Assembly: GCA_947646735.1 (NCBI GenBank)
Contig: CANTFK010000961.1
Location: 620,001-684,000 of the forward strand
Origin: Peronospora farinosa
Lineage: Eukaryota > Oomycota > Peronosporomycetes > Peronosporales > Peronosporaceae
Direction: 5' to 3'
Length of the DNA stretch: 64,000 nucleotides
This document shows, piece by piece, positions 41,662 through 53,156 of the stretch (position 1 is its first letter; the number at the start of each line of letters is the position of its first letter). The notes beneath the pieces are model-generated. The model saw only the letters and a list, made by a program, of their open reading frames with translations. It searched no databases and had not been told where the DNA came from. The translations under genes and the position numbers were made by a program.

Positions 41662-42450
41662 TTAGCACCAGCAGCTACTTTCGCCTAGCAGCGAGCCATC
41701 ATTATAGCCGCGCTTGCCGCACTTGTAGCAGATCACATCTGCATTGCCTAACTCCATAGGAGTGGCATCAGACTTCTCGGACGACGGCCTGTAATAGGCT
41801 GTCGCCGAAGCGCTGTTGTAGGATTGCTCCTCAACCAAGGCAATGTCAATTGCCTCTTCCATCGTCGGTGGCACCTTTCTGAAAAGGGCCTGACGCGATG
41901 GGCCGTGCCTAAGTCCATTCATGAACGTGGTCACCTTGATACGCTCTGGTATCGGTTCCCCATTAATGGACGTCGACAGCGAACGCATCTCCTGCACAAA
42001 CTCTTTCAGAGAGCATTTCGCCTGTCGTGCTCCAAAGAAGCGCGCCATAAGCAACACTTCGTTGTTAGGCGGCTGATACATGGCGCGAATCTTTGCCTTA
42101 ACGATCGCCCACGATGGAAACGCATCAGCATTTGCCATCAGCGCAGAGTATGCCCACTCTGACGCTTTGCCACGCAAGTTGGACATGGCATACGACACCA
42201 TTCTGGTGTCGTCTTCGATGAGCTGAGCCACTCCACATTGCTCCACTGCTAATAGCCAGTGAACAATCGTGTGAGGGATAGTTCCATCGAACTTCGGAGG
42301 GTCCATCCGAATGGGCCTCGGTTGACTAGGCCGGGCAGAGAGCGTCTCAACAGTTCTGTTGAGCGCCTCATTACGTGCCTGCTCAAGCCTAAGCTCATCC
42401 TGAGTCTTAGTGATGGACTCAGCGGTGGCTTGGCTGTAGCCGAGCTGCAC
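41662..42450 (-). pseudogene. D Gag without its N-terminus
   Basis: The frame begins inside the LTR (no ATG), and the element sequence starts at about QATAESITKTQDELRLEQAR. The capsid is complete: PPKFDGTIPHTIVHWLLAVE, LRGKASEWAYSALMANADAF and MNGLRHGPSRQALFRKVPPT. The knuckle reads CYKCGKRGYND, with the His replaced by Tyr, and the frame is then lost. By comparison with C, an N-terminal segment and the leader are missing at the LTR junction. Confidence 0.8.
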
Positions 42451-43921
42451 AGCCTTTAGTCAGAGGAAGACTTTTTAGGCTGAAAGCCTCTTAGTTCGAG
42501 AGAACTAAATAAATCTACGGCTTGAAGCCACTTAGCGCTAAGGAACTAATTAAACGACTTTAAAGTCACCCTCTTCTAAGGAAGTAGGAGAGATTTTTAG
42601 TCAGCAAGCAATAAACTTAAGGTTCAGAGAACCAACGCACAGAGTGCAAGAAAAAGCTAGAAGCTTAAAAGTTCAAGGAACCAACGCACGAAGTGCACAA
42701 GAGAGCAAGTCAGAACGACTTGCGATCTTAAACTCAAAAGGAGAACTGATTTTATTTATGCTTTGAGCTTTTATGAATAGTCCTACTCTAAGTACACTAC
42801 ACTAGATTAATTACTATAATAGTAATTATTATATGCAGACTTTGCTATTGGACGACGTATCGTCTAAACATCTGTGTATGATGTACTTAATACAGCGTTA
42901 GTGATTTATCGAATCTCAATCGATAAGATACGGTATTACCGAATACCGTATTACAACGCTCATACTTAATACCTCTCTAAAGAGAAGTATAATAATGCAT
43001 TATATGCAATACAAAGGAGAGTTTAACCGTAAACTCTCGGAAAGACGCTACAACCGTCGTGTAACCCCGTTACAGCTTCCTTCCATTTAGATTATCCTTT
43101 TAAATGGTTCTTAAATACATCATTTGTTTTTGTTGAGAGTCAAAATGTGGTGATCAAAATGCTCTAGTAAATAAAATAACAAAATGATAAATGAATCTGA
43201 ATAGGAGGCCTACTTCATTCGTATCGTTGCACACAAAAACAAAGTGTTAATGGTTCCTCAGATATCCACTAGCCTCTTTTTATTTGGCACAATACGAGTT
43301 GACAACAAGATTGACTCTTCTTGTAGACGGGCACTTCTACGAAATTGCCTCGTACTACTAGCACACACCTTCAGCACAAGCGAGGAAGCGGTTAGACCGT
43401 CTTACCTTCGCGTGCGAGGGTGGTTAGGAGGTTGGTCGGCTGCTTACGCAGTCGTACCACCAGTTGCCTCTCACTTAAGCGAGAGTGCAACGAACTTCTA
43501 AGACAAGAAGACACCGACGTCACGTAGAAGCTTTTCGGCTTCTCGTGCGTGGTGCTTTGGTGTTTAGCAAATTCAAGACTGAGCTATATTTAATTAATTA
43601 TAACTAAATATATACTTAACTACTGATTGGCTATATATATATATAGATCGGATACGCGACTCTTTAGAAGCGTATCCTGTCGCATGATCTTAAATCTAGA
43701 TTTAAGATCGCAACTGACGTCCTTCTGAGACGTCGCGATCCCTAGCTTCAACTAGCGTCATCCCTTCTCATGTGAATCCATCAATGGATATCACATTCAA
43801 GAGGGTGGATCACATTTGTGTATCGCACCCAAGTGACAGGTCAAAAGTAATCATGGATACTTTTAGACCAAACATTAAGTATATTACTTAATGTTTACGT
43901 GTAACTAGATGCCCTGTTACA
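42435..43921 (-). repeat. D 5' LTR
   Basis: TGTAGCCGAGCTGCACAG to CCCTGTTACA on the + strand. It is nearly identical to 34,289-35,776. The few differences seen by eye are mostly within 15-25 bp of either end. It abuts the Gag frame directly, with no leader. Confidence 0.9.
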
Positions 43922-46049
43922 CTTCTGCAGTTGCGGCACAAGCCCGACGCGAGTCATGGACACTTAATCTGAGAAAAGGCTGTTTTTAGGATACAAAAAA
44001 TAAATTCATATGAAATTCATAGTTGCAATGGCGAAGATGGCTGCCATCCTCAGCATTTTTACTACAACGCGTAGGGTGGTGCAGTTGTGTAGAAATGGTC
44101 TTTTTGCTAGATGGGGTTTAACGAGGGGGCACCTCTTTGTTGAGCACTTTGCTTGCCTTATCATATAAACGCTGTCTCGCTATTGATGTGCCCTTTTAAC
44201 GCTTTTCTCGTGACAAATTCCTTTTCGTATTTTTCATGGAATTTGAGGGTGTCACGGGTTACGCTAAGATTGAAAGTATAAGAGGTGTCAGCAGAAGCGA
44301 CGGGGTTCTCGGCACCAAGACGACGACTCAGAGATAATTGTAAAAATGCCAAGGGTAACGTATAGGCAAAAAAGGTGAGCAGCAGCGATACTGAAGGACT
44401 GAGACTTCGAACATGAATACAACAGCTATGTGTGAAGATAGTAACGTCACGGCCTACTTTGAAACTTGGCTTTGTGATAAGCAGCATGTCGGGTCACACC
44501 AACAGCATGTCAGTTCGATGTGTGCAATACTGCGCTCTCGGTTTTGGCGATATGATTGAGATGCAACACTAGATGTGACTAAGGCTACCAGAAATTTGGT
44601 CATATTCATGATGTCCTTATGGATCAGCTTCTGGTATGTTTTTATCGGTAATCTAGCTCATGCACGGACTAATTCATGAAGCGTCTCCACGACTCGACAG
44701 CTTCTGCAATTGGATTGACGGTCGCATCGCATGTTTTAGATTACGTCTTCAACGCGGATAGCGACAACGTAACATACCCACTAGCATGGAAGAGGTGGCA
44801 TATCGATGTAGAGTTTACAAAGATGCCGAATCTGCGACCTGATCCGTCGTCTGCTTCCGCATCACACGTTGTACAACAGCATGATAAGCTGTTACAAGGC
44901 CGGCTAAGCCTGAAGACGATTAAACGCTACTACACGAGGCAAAGTCAGCTGCAACCATCAGCAGAACACCGCCGATGTTATGATGTGGTTACGCTCCAAT
45001 CCATTGAAGAATTTGTAGAATAGTTTGAGTCTAGCGAGCTATAAGCGTATTCTGGTGTTGCCACTCAAGCCTACGACGCTGAAACAGAAAGTCACGTCTC
45101 CATTTTCTCTCTGGTTGACCAGTTTGTTGGCCTTCGGCGTCAAAGCGACAGCTTACTCAACATGAGCGATTTTCAGTGTCAGAAACTTTTGTGGCCCCCA
45201 TTCCAGCCATGATCATAAGAAGACGATCTCGCTAGCACCAAATGGATTCCAGCACTCTGTATGACTTAACGACGCAGCAGCGTGTCTTCATTCTTTGCTA
45301 CATTGTTATAGAGATCGAGGGGCCATTACTGATACCATCAAACGAAAAGCTGACATCCAGCTGCTGCTTGACGGCCGTGTCTCGCAACCGAGTTGGTCAA
45401 GTAGCACATGACACCAAGTAAAAACGTCAAAGTTGACATTGATATGAAAAGATTAGGATCGTATGAACTGGCTGCTGGCTGCATCTTCGCTGTGAGCCAA
45501 AGTTCGAAGTGTCGCAACGTTCTTGCGTGACAGCAAGTTGTCGTTAGATAACCAGGGGCCCACGTGATGTTATCGTGGCCGGGCTTGCTGCTCAGCCCCT
45601 CGCTTTTGATCCTCACCCAGCTAGTACCTGCGTCGTAAAGTCGGCGGAACAACGTGCTTCGAAGTCACCTAAATGAATCTTCGCTCACTATTCTAGCTGC
45701 TACGTTTGACAGGGGCATGAGTTATGCACTGTTTTCAAATCACAAGTCTTGCAGTACAATAATATCTCTAATGCCCAGGAGATGAAAAAGCTGACGTTGT
45801 GCATAACGATATCACTTTTTATCCATGATGATAGCTTTCTACAAGCACTAGTCCAAAAGGTGCCAGTAGCCCGGAAACTTTTATAATCATCCCTACAAGG
45901 AAGCGTTGCATATTCTTGCCATGCTAACAACGCAATTCATTGTTTACTGTCAAGATTTCAAGCACGTACAAAACTTTTGCTTGAAGAGTTTACACAAACG
46001 TGGACGCATTCACGCGCACACGCTTATAAATTATTAAGTTCTATCTATT
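43922..46049. other. Flank between the transposon nest and the host genes
   Basis: The only longer frames are 44,676-45,023 (+, 115 codons) and 44,161-44,487 (-, 108 codons). The first reads like a decayed gene (VASHVLDYVFNADSDNVTYP, then broken frames with SLVDQFVGLRRQSDSLLNMS up to about 45,210), but I do not recognise it. The second has a hydrophobic stretch without a Met close before it. The rest shows no feature. Confidence 0.4.
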
Positions 46050-47813
46050 CTAGCTTACGTTGATCTTCGCGTTCAGTTTGAGGTGACCGCCTTCTGAGGA
46101 CCTCGGTAGCCATAGCAGAAGAGAGCCGCCACTTGAACGAGGAATATTCAGAAGACCCGGGCGCTTACGTGTCAAGTACAAAGTCTTGTCCTGCAGTGCC
46201 TTCACGGTCGTTGTCCAAGTCACCGTCTCCCCGCTTCCAACATAGACTGTAGCAACTTTTTCACCTCCCGAGCGAATAATCACATTCACGTTCTCGGTGT
46301 CAGAGCTAACAAAGATAATTTTCACCACACCGTCACCCTTCTTGGTCCACGTTCCTTCGCTGCCGTGGAAAGCATCATCTACGGTTGTAAGTCCTAGTGC
46401 ATCTGTGAGATTCCCGTCGTCGATTTCACCGATGAATTCCGTCGGACCGCAAATAGACTGCACGTAGTTGAATGCCATGTAAGCAATGCCTGTGGGATCG
46501 AAAGCTGAGAGGCCGAGAAATCCCATATTGGCTGTTAACACCATGTAATCTTCCCTTGCCATAGCCTCACCCATATCGGTGGTGGATGTCTCAATCAGTT
46601 GATCGATGATCACCCCGAACGTTTTTCTCAGAGTATCTCGCGTCTGGTAAGCGATATAAGGCTTCTTGGTTTTTAGCAACTCGGCCATGCAGTTGTTGGT
46701 GACGATCGGAACATCCTCCAGCACAATAGACGACTTGCTCAGCTCGATTCGAAGGTCTTCGTTGGTAATGAATGGATTGTAGTCACGCATGTCGGCAATT
46801 TTGGTAATGACTCGGTCTGTGAGACGTTTAAGGTTGAACCCGCAAGAAGAGCTAGACTTTATCATGGACGTGAGGTTCGCCACACTCACCGAATCAAGCT
46901 CCCTCACCGACTTTCCTGCTGTGGTGTTTCTAAAGAACGCCATGAAAGCATCGATTGAGCTCATGATCACGTTATGGTTTAAAACCACTTGCTTGACAAT
47001 TGTTTCCGCAGCGGTCACGACTGCATCAGCAAAGTAAGCATATCGCGGAACAGGGTATCCCATACAGGCCGTAATAGCAACTGGCAGATCGACGAGGAAC
47101 AGGTCCGTTTGATATACTACAGCAAGAATCTCCTCTTTTGTCCCGTTCGGAGGCACGACTCGTTGAAATCGCATGAAACGAGAAATTCCTTCCGCAATAT
47201 TAAATATGTTGAAAGCACACAATACTTCTTTCTTGACCGTCTTTAATGACCTGCTAATCGCGTTAAATACACCAGCAGTAGCAATATTGAGTACAACGTA
47301 GCCCGGATTTGTAACTTTGGCCATGATTTCCAGAGTACACTGGTCATTTTGAGGAATACACTCAGCAAAACACTTGACAGGATACGCGATCGGACATTGT
47401 GTCCAGCACATGCTTTTGCTTGCGTCGTAGCCTAAAGGACACGCACCCTGTGAGTTCTGCTGATGTATCTTTCGATAGCACGCTGTATCGAAAAAGTCTC
47501 CGATACTTGGACCTACCCAATTAGGAGGTATAGAGCCGTCAATCGGAAAGTTTAGCTTAACCTTTGGAGCCGCAGTAAATGTGAAAATGGACTCGTCTTC
47601 CTCTTTTACCGGTGCAGGTGTCGGTGCCGATATTGAAGAATGTGTGGTCTTTGGATACGATGTGTCAACGTTACTACTGAAGGAGTTGCTGGATGATGTT
47701 TTGACGTCATTGCTGGAAGTGCTGCTGGATGATGTGATGGTATCAAAATCGAGTGCCACCACACAAATAGTACACGCTATAAGTATGCAGAACATGAGCC
47801 ACAGCCTCAACAT
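46050..47813 (-). CDS. Secreted Cys-containing protein, oomycete paralogue 1
   Basis: Single exon, 587 residues. The N-terminus is a signal peptide (MLRLWLMFCILIACTICVVA), followed by a Ser/Thr-rich stretch of about 60 residues. A Cys module (TACYRK, ACPLGY, MCWTQCPIAYPVKCFAECIP, QCTLEI) comes at about residues 110-165. A mostly helical middle part has single conserved Cys (ACMGYPV, SSCGFN, NNCMAELL, SICGPTEF). The C-terminal 120 residues look beta-rich (VVKIIFVSSDTENVNVIIRS and onward). The Cys positions and C-terminus match the gene at 53,157. No catalytic motif and no RXLR motif are seen. Function unknown, probably extracellular. Confidence 0.85.
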   Translation of the reverse strand: MLRLWLMFCILIACTICVVALDFDTITSSSSTSSNDVKTSSSNSFSSNVDTSYPKTTHSSISAPTPAPVKEEDESIFTFTAAPKVKLNFPIDGSIPPNWVGPSIGDFFDTACYRKIHQQNSQGACPLGYDASKSMCWTQCPIAYPVKCFAECIPQNDQCTLEIMAKVTNPGYVVLNIATAGVFNAISRSLKTVKKEVLCAFNIFNIAEGISRFMRFQRVVPPNGTKEEILAVVYQTDLFLVDLPVAITACMGYPVPRYAYFADAVVTAAETIVKQVVLNHNVIMSSIDAFMAFFRNTTAGKSVRELDSVSVANLTSMIKSSSSCGFNLKRLTDRVITKIADMRDYNPFITNEDLRIELSKSSIVLEDVPIVTNNCMAELLKTKKPYIAYQTRDTLRKTFGVIIDQLIETSTTDMGEAMAREDYMVLTANMGFLGLSAFDPTGIAYMAFNYVQSICGPTEFIGEIDDGNLTDALGLTTVDDAFHGSEGTWTKKGDGVVKIIFVSSDTENVNVIIRSGGEKVATVYVGSGETVTWTTTVKALQDKTLYLTRKRPGLLNIPRSSGGSLLLWLPRSSEGGHLKLNAKINVS

Positions 47814-49149
47814 CTTGGAGGCACTTCCTCTTCAAAAGTTGTATGCAAGTTTTAAACTGGTCAAGTCAAAACCGCAGGATGGGTGGTGATCTATTGACTG
47901 ATTGGCCCGGTGTTGTAGACCCAACACCAATCATACCCAAGGCTCTGAGAAAGTGCGTGTCCGATTCGGTTGAGTGCAGCAAGTGCTTGTACGATTATAC
48001 ATATCTGACCGGTCGCTGGCTTCGGCGAATAATGAGGTAGCGACCAGATGAAAAGCTATAAAAAATACCTCAGCTTTGATACCGTGCAAAAATCCACGCA
48101 ATGCAGTAGTGCATGAGTCTCTACTAAGACATCGATTAAAGAGCCACTAGATTGTTCAGTTTGATGTTGACGGTGCGCAAAGATAGAACGTAATTGATCG
48201 CCCTGCCTTTCCACCTGGTTTCACGGATTTACATTTTCTAATTATTGTCTCAAGACCTGCTTTATAAAAACAGATTCAGAAAATAATAAACAATAGTGAT
48301 TTATGTCGTTTTCTATGCTTGTATGGTATTTTTATGAGGTATCATGATAGTCAATCAGCAACAGCAAGACTAGAGAAACTACATTAGCTGTAACTGAAAA
48401 TTGTAGGCTCAGCGTACTTCAAGCTGATCCATCGTTCCCATATGGCCACGACGAGAGAGAGCTATACGGATTACTAAAAACATGAGCTGTACAAAAAGCG
48501 TACTATTGCTACGGCTACAGTATCAGCTAGGCAAGGGCTGCCTGGCACCGGTGCATCTTTCTCCAAGACTACGATAATCGATATGGCAGGTAACTTAGCC
48601 AAACTTTCCGCATGACGGTGTGTCTAGGAAGATAATGAAGGACCTTGCTCGCTCTACTACCGCCCCGAGCACTAAAGACAAAGAAGACAAACAGTTACAA
48701 CCGCTGGCGGATTCCTACGCATAACTTGGTGAACATATACACGAAGCCTACACAGTAAGACAAGACAGAAGGAGAAAGCCAAAAGCACCGAGGAAGACCG
48801 ACAACTTTGGAGCATAACGATGGAGTATGGCAATCGTGGTAGCGCTATTGCAAACGATAGCTTAAACTTTATCACGACCGTCAACATTGGCTTATGCATT
48901 AATTGTTGTATCGAAAGAAAACATCATAACTACCGACCTAAGGGTTTGTGCGTCACACAGGAGCTTCATTCATCTTGCCGAAGGTCCCTTGATTAAACTT
49001 CAGTGTCTGCCTTAGAACGCGATTAGAACCAGCACTCTTATTACTGTCAGAAAGTGCTTCAACTGACTCAATCTGTTCACACGCTGGCTGAGCGTCAGAG
49101 GTCCCACGCTCTTAACTCGGTCTACTACTTTTTGATGTCGGCTATCATT
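47814..49149. other. Intergenic region, no gene seen
   Basis: Only short frames without recognisable motifs. The 75-codon - frame at 48,672-48,899 is hydrophobic but isolated and lacks support. Confidence 0.5.
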
Positions 49150-49470
49150 TGAAATTATGCAAGTAATTAGCCAAGCCGAGCCACTGACGCACTCTGTAAA
49201 GTTTTTGGGCGTGGGCTAAGAACAGATTGACGACACCTTCTCGGGATCAGCTCGAACTCCCAAGTAACCCACATAAAAACCCAGCACCGGAATCTCCTGT
49301 GCACAAAAGACGCAGTTTCTTAAATTCGCATACAACTTGTTGTCTCGCATGACTTGAAACACCTGTTTCAAGTGTTGATGGCGAACTTGAACATCGCTGA
49401 GGTTGCCATCAGCGCGACAACGATGTCATCGAAGTAAGTAGGAGCGAAGTCCGAAGTGTGTCCACTACAG
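49150..49470 (-). pseudogene. Isolated Ty3/Gypsy RT fragment
   Basis: The bases align by eye with the element C RT at about 13,360-13,690. They share GCAAGTAATT, GAGCCA, GACGACACCTTCTCGGGATC-like codons and the TTCGCATACAACTTGTTGTC block (the A-N-L-K-K region). The frame is broken in several places. It covers the thumb and the region just after the catalytic box. No LTR or other domain is attached, so this is an old fragment. Confidence 0.8.
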
Positions 49471-50129
49471 ATAGATCTTTCTTGCGCATTCGCTTACGGT
49501 GATGCAGCGTGGCACATATGCTGAGAATTCGGTGTACGGGATTGCGGCCGAACGTGAAGATGTTTGATCTATCGTCCCACAGGCAATCGCACTATATTAC
49601 TCATAAAATTGTTTCAGCTGCAGCGATCGTCTGAAACACATCGTAATCTCATCTCAAATTAATGAAGCTCAGCTAACGAGAACGACCGTCTAGCGTTGGC
49701 CATAGAACTGATCACTAAGCAGCCGCTACAATTTGGGGTCAACGACATCACGTAGCCATTCATCGACAATTTTTTCGCGACTATCTACTCAACATTGTGA
49801 TACAAATGAGCCAAATTAATAGTGCTATTAACAAAATTCGATTCACCCTCCAATCTCCGTCATGTTCACACGTGCTCTGCTGTTGTCTAAAAAGGTCTAG
49901 GCAATATTTGAACATTTTGAAGCCTCAGCAAATGTATCGAGTCGTACTACCGTGCAGTTCGAATCGTCCAGCGTCCTGTCTCTCACGCTTGTGGTTTGCC
50001 TGTAATTGTTTATAGTTCCCTGTGGCAGCGTGGTATGACACTTTGCAGTAGGACTGGAAATGCTACTGCGCGAGATATCGAAGCGGCAACAAACTGGACG
50101 TGTGGACCGATCAGCGCGTCGTGTCCTTC
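49471..50129. other. Intergenic region, no gene seen
   Basis: AT-rich sequence between the RT fragment and the 3' end of CDC73. No coding potential or repeat is recognised. Confidence 0.5.
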
Positions 50130-51567
50130 TTACTGCAACTTCACCTTCATGAAAGCAAATAAGTAGCGCCAGAACTCTTTGGCTGCCACCTTGTCCAAAT
50201 GCCGCTTGTCTGGATGGATCTGTCAAATATCAGCACATATAACGTTAGGCGATATACAAACAAAACAAAACAACTACAACATACCATAAGCACTTTCACA
50301 TCCCACTGCTTGATCTCAGCATTTAGCTGGGAGCCCTGATTGTAAATGTAAACTCCGCACACTACAGCATCGCAACACGCACCAATTAGCAAGTCATACC
50401 CTTGCACGCCACTACGAAAATGCCTACCTTTCTTGAATAACTCAAGCGGAAATTTCCACTTCCACCCCTTAAACTGCCATGACTGTCCCGACACAATGAC
50501 CCCAACAACAGAGCGCCTAGTCCATACATCCAGTACCAAAACACTCAATACTCTAGCACAAAAATCATCGATAAACTAGACACAACGCACCAGTCCTTGT
50601 CCCGAAAGCGACTGACAGTGTCCACCACCTTAAACTTGTAAACATGTCCATCCTCTTCATGTGTGATCATTATTGACTGTTGTTTCCGGTTTCCTTCTGC
50701 TTTCTTCTGCATATTCGGCACATACACGCCTTCTTCTAGAAAATCCTTAACATTCAGCATTGTAAACAAGTCCGAGAAACCCGCAGGCACCACAATAATT
50801 GGTGTACCCAGAAGTTTCTCCTTCACAAGTCGATGCATCGGCAATTGTTCTTTTCTCGCTGTCGTCGTCGCCACTAAAGCCGAAGCTTTCGTCGCTTTTT
50901 CAATCTTCTCTTTTGTCTCTGCATTCACCAGCTCCAATGTCTTGATTACATTATCAAACTTGGTCTTATGGGCATCCAATACCGTCGTTCTTGTCCTAAT
51001 GACGTATCCCTTGTCCATAATTCTCTTCATTTCCGCTTCCGTCTCCACTTGTTGCGGTGTCTTGTCCTGTTTCTGTGGTCTCGATTGCTGTTGCTCTTTT
51101 TCTTGCACCATTTTTCTCTTTTTGACCGATCTGATATCTTCTGCCTCGTCTCTTGTCTTCTTGACCCCATTTCGACGGTCTTTTTCACCTCGTTTCGTCG
51201 TAGGTTGACCATTAGCGTCCAAAATCTGTGGACTGCTCTCAATGTCCCCTTTCAAGTACGCGACAATCTCCTTCTTGTCCACAGTAGACACCATTGCCGC
51301 CTTATCTTCTCGACATTTCAGCACATAGTCACTGAAGCTCAACGTTTCGTGCTTGAAGCACGTGTACACGGCCAAGAGGTCGTAGCTCTTGTCCAGCTTC
51401 TTTGAGTAATACGCAGTGGCGCTGTGCTTGGGCAGACGATTAATCTCTGCACCGCCAACGTCATGGAACACGAGGAATTCGTCTTCAACGGACACAGTTT
51501 TTCCAGCGATCAAATGCTCGCGCAGTGCGCGCAGCGCGGCAAGAGGAGTGATGGTCGTGGACGCCAT
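50130..51567 (-). CDS. CDC73: Cdc73/parafibromin, Paf1 complex subunit
   Basis: Four exons on the - strand: 51,567-50,591, 50,516-50,428, 50,352-50,285 and 50,219-50,130, giving 407 residues. The N-terminal part has KKEIVAYLKGDIESSPQI and VIRTRTTVLDAHKTKFDNVI. A basic, Gln/Lys-rich middle carries a possible nuclear signal (VKKRKM). The C-terminal Cdc73 domain has PIIVVPAGFSDLFTMLNVKD, SWQFKGWKWKFPLELFKK, AEIKQWDVKVL and DKRHLDKVAAKEFWRYLFAF. Introns are 74, 75 and 65 nt with GT-AG ends and keep frame. Cdc73 acts in the nucleus with RNA polymerase II in elongation and histone modification. Donor choice for intron 1 (GTGCGT) is set by frame and domain spacing. Confidence 0.9.
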
Positions 51568-51712
51568 TTATGAAGTGACTCAAATTGGGTACGTTATTTC
51601 TGAAATTTGGGACATGGTGGATAATCTGAATGAGGTTTTTTTCCTTTTGGGCCGATTGGTATGCGGTATTTTATTGTGGGATATTATCCAAACACTCGAG
51701 ATATTATCGGAT
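51568..51712. promoter_or_regulatory. Shared promoter region of CDC73 and the HAD-like gene
   Basis: Only 145 bp separate the two divergent start codons, so both promoters must lie here. I see repeated TTTGGG/TTGGG and ATATTATC words, but no motif I would name. Inferred from gene orientation alone. Confidence 0.5.
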
Positions 51713-52958
51713 ATGAGTGAGCCCCATTTGCTGCTATACTTTGATGTGAACAAGGTTTGTAGATATTTTTGAAGTGGCTATAAGGACATTTCACTCTAAT
51801 ATGTGATTTGTATATTTGTAGACCGTAATTATGCACGACCCGGTGCAGGGCAAGACTCTGCCCCATATCCTGAACGACCTATTGACGGAACGAGCCTTGG
51901 GGCACATCGATAAAGAGTCTCAGCGGGTTTGGAGCTGGAATGGGGAACGAGTTTTGGATAAAATCCGAGAAAGTGGTGATGATAATTGCGTATCGTACGG
52001 ACACTTTTTAAGAGCCCAGTTCCCTATTTCAGGCGACCCGAAGGTGGCCGAGAACAACAAACATAAGAGGAAGATGTTACGTCAAAAGTTTACGGTAGTA
52101 GGAAACCCAGGACAGGGTTTGATAACGGAGTATGATTCCCTACTGCAACACCTGCTGCTACCTAGTACAGCAGCAAGTGAAGCGCAGTTGGAAGAAGTGG
52201 GGCTCAGTGAATCACCCTACTGTTTCATTGTACCGGCATTCTTTAGATTATTGCAGTATCTTCAAAAACGCGAGGTGTCATTCAACCTCATTTTCAGGAC
52301 ATTTGGTGATGACTTGCATTCTGTGGCAAAAGAGTTCAACAGCTTCTGTGAAGGACGACATCCGTTCTTCCCGCTGGCTAAACCTATGGATGGATCGGGT
52401 GGAGGCGTTGACCGTCGAATGCATCTTAAGGAAATGTCAAATGGAGAAATGCCTCGATTCGGAACCTTTTTGCGAGCGGAGGGAACGACGGCGCTGATTA
52501 TGGGCACCTTCAAGCAGCCCAAAACCGTTAATAAAGCGGAGCCTTTGGCATTCTACGCTTCTCGAATGGAATCCGTTCGGATCGTACAAGGACTGCCAAA
52601 AATCCACGATTTTCTTACTCGGCGTTGGCGACACACGCAAGAGACGTTAGCGCTGCGTGATTTTTACCCGCATTGGTTTTTCAATATGACAGATGCTACC
52701 GCCGGAAAATTGTTGACGTTGGACCCAACGGATGACACTGAAAATGTCCATGCCATGTTCTTCGACGACAACATCTTGTCACATGATGCACACATTATTG
52801 ATGCGCGGTTTGCACATAATGATGTTGCCTTGGATTTTGAGGACACGCGTGAGCTGCATCTCATGCGCGTTGAGCCGCTAGATGTTATCCAACGCGATAC
52901 GTACTTTATCGAGCGCTTGGAAACTTCGTTGCAGCGATGGAAACAGAAGCGACAGTAG
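51713..52958 (+). CDS. Divergent HAD-superfamily-like protein
   Basis: Two exons (51,713-51,754 and 51,822-52,958; intron 67 nt, GTTTGT to TTGTAG) give 392 residues. Exon 1 encodes only MSEPHLLLYFDVNK, but it completes a HAD motif I: LLLYFDVNKTVIM with Asp11, Asn13 and Thr15. A motif II-like strand ends in Thr174 (NLIFRTFGDD), and motif IV-like Asp329-Asp330 lie in AMFFDDNI. The usual second Asp of motif I (D-x-D) is Asn here, so phosphatase activity is uncertain. The single-exon reading from 51,831 would lack motif I, which supports the intron. Substrate unknown. Confidence 0.8.
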
Positions 52959-53156
52959 TTGCTGTGTGCTGATACTTACTTTTACCTTATGTCATGTAAA
53001 TTGTTTTGGTTAGGCCATTAACGCATTGGGTTTGCAAAAGAATCATGATCAGTATCGGCTACGATGGATAGCTGACAATAGACATGTGTCTTGCGGAAGC
53101 CAAATGAAGCAAACAAATATGAATAGTTCTACTTTATTGCAATCTTCACGTGTATG

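Larger units (their letters stand above)
34289..43921 (-). mobile_element. Element D: Ty3/Gypsy with 1.49-kb LTRs and antisense ORF
   Basis: Two direct repeats of 1488 and 1487 bp bound a - strand Gag-Pol and a + strand antisense ORF. Pol is close to intact: damage consists of a few stops and two or three shifts. The 5' LTR joins Gag without a leader, so the primer binding site and Gag N-terminus are gone. Flanking 5-mers (CCAAG and CTTCT) are not a duplication, so this arrangement probably arose by recombination or conversion rather than by a simple insertion. Confidence 0.85.

Noticed and set aside
44161..44487. Possible small secreted effector on the - strand (hydrophobic segment followed by SRRLGAEN)
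   Set aside because: The hydrophobic stretch is 30 residues from the Met, the motif is not R-x-L-R and no dEER follows.
46789..47246. + strand ORFs opposite the secreted gene
   Set aside because: They are shadows of the well-supported - strand coding frame.
48672..48899. 75-codon hydrophobic - ORF
   Set aside because: Isolated, with no homologous motif, and within AT-rich intergenic sequence.
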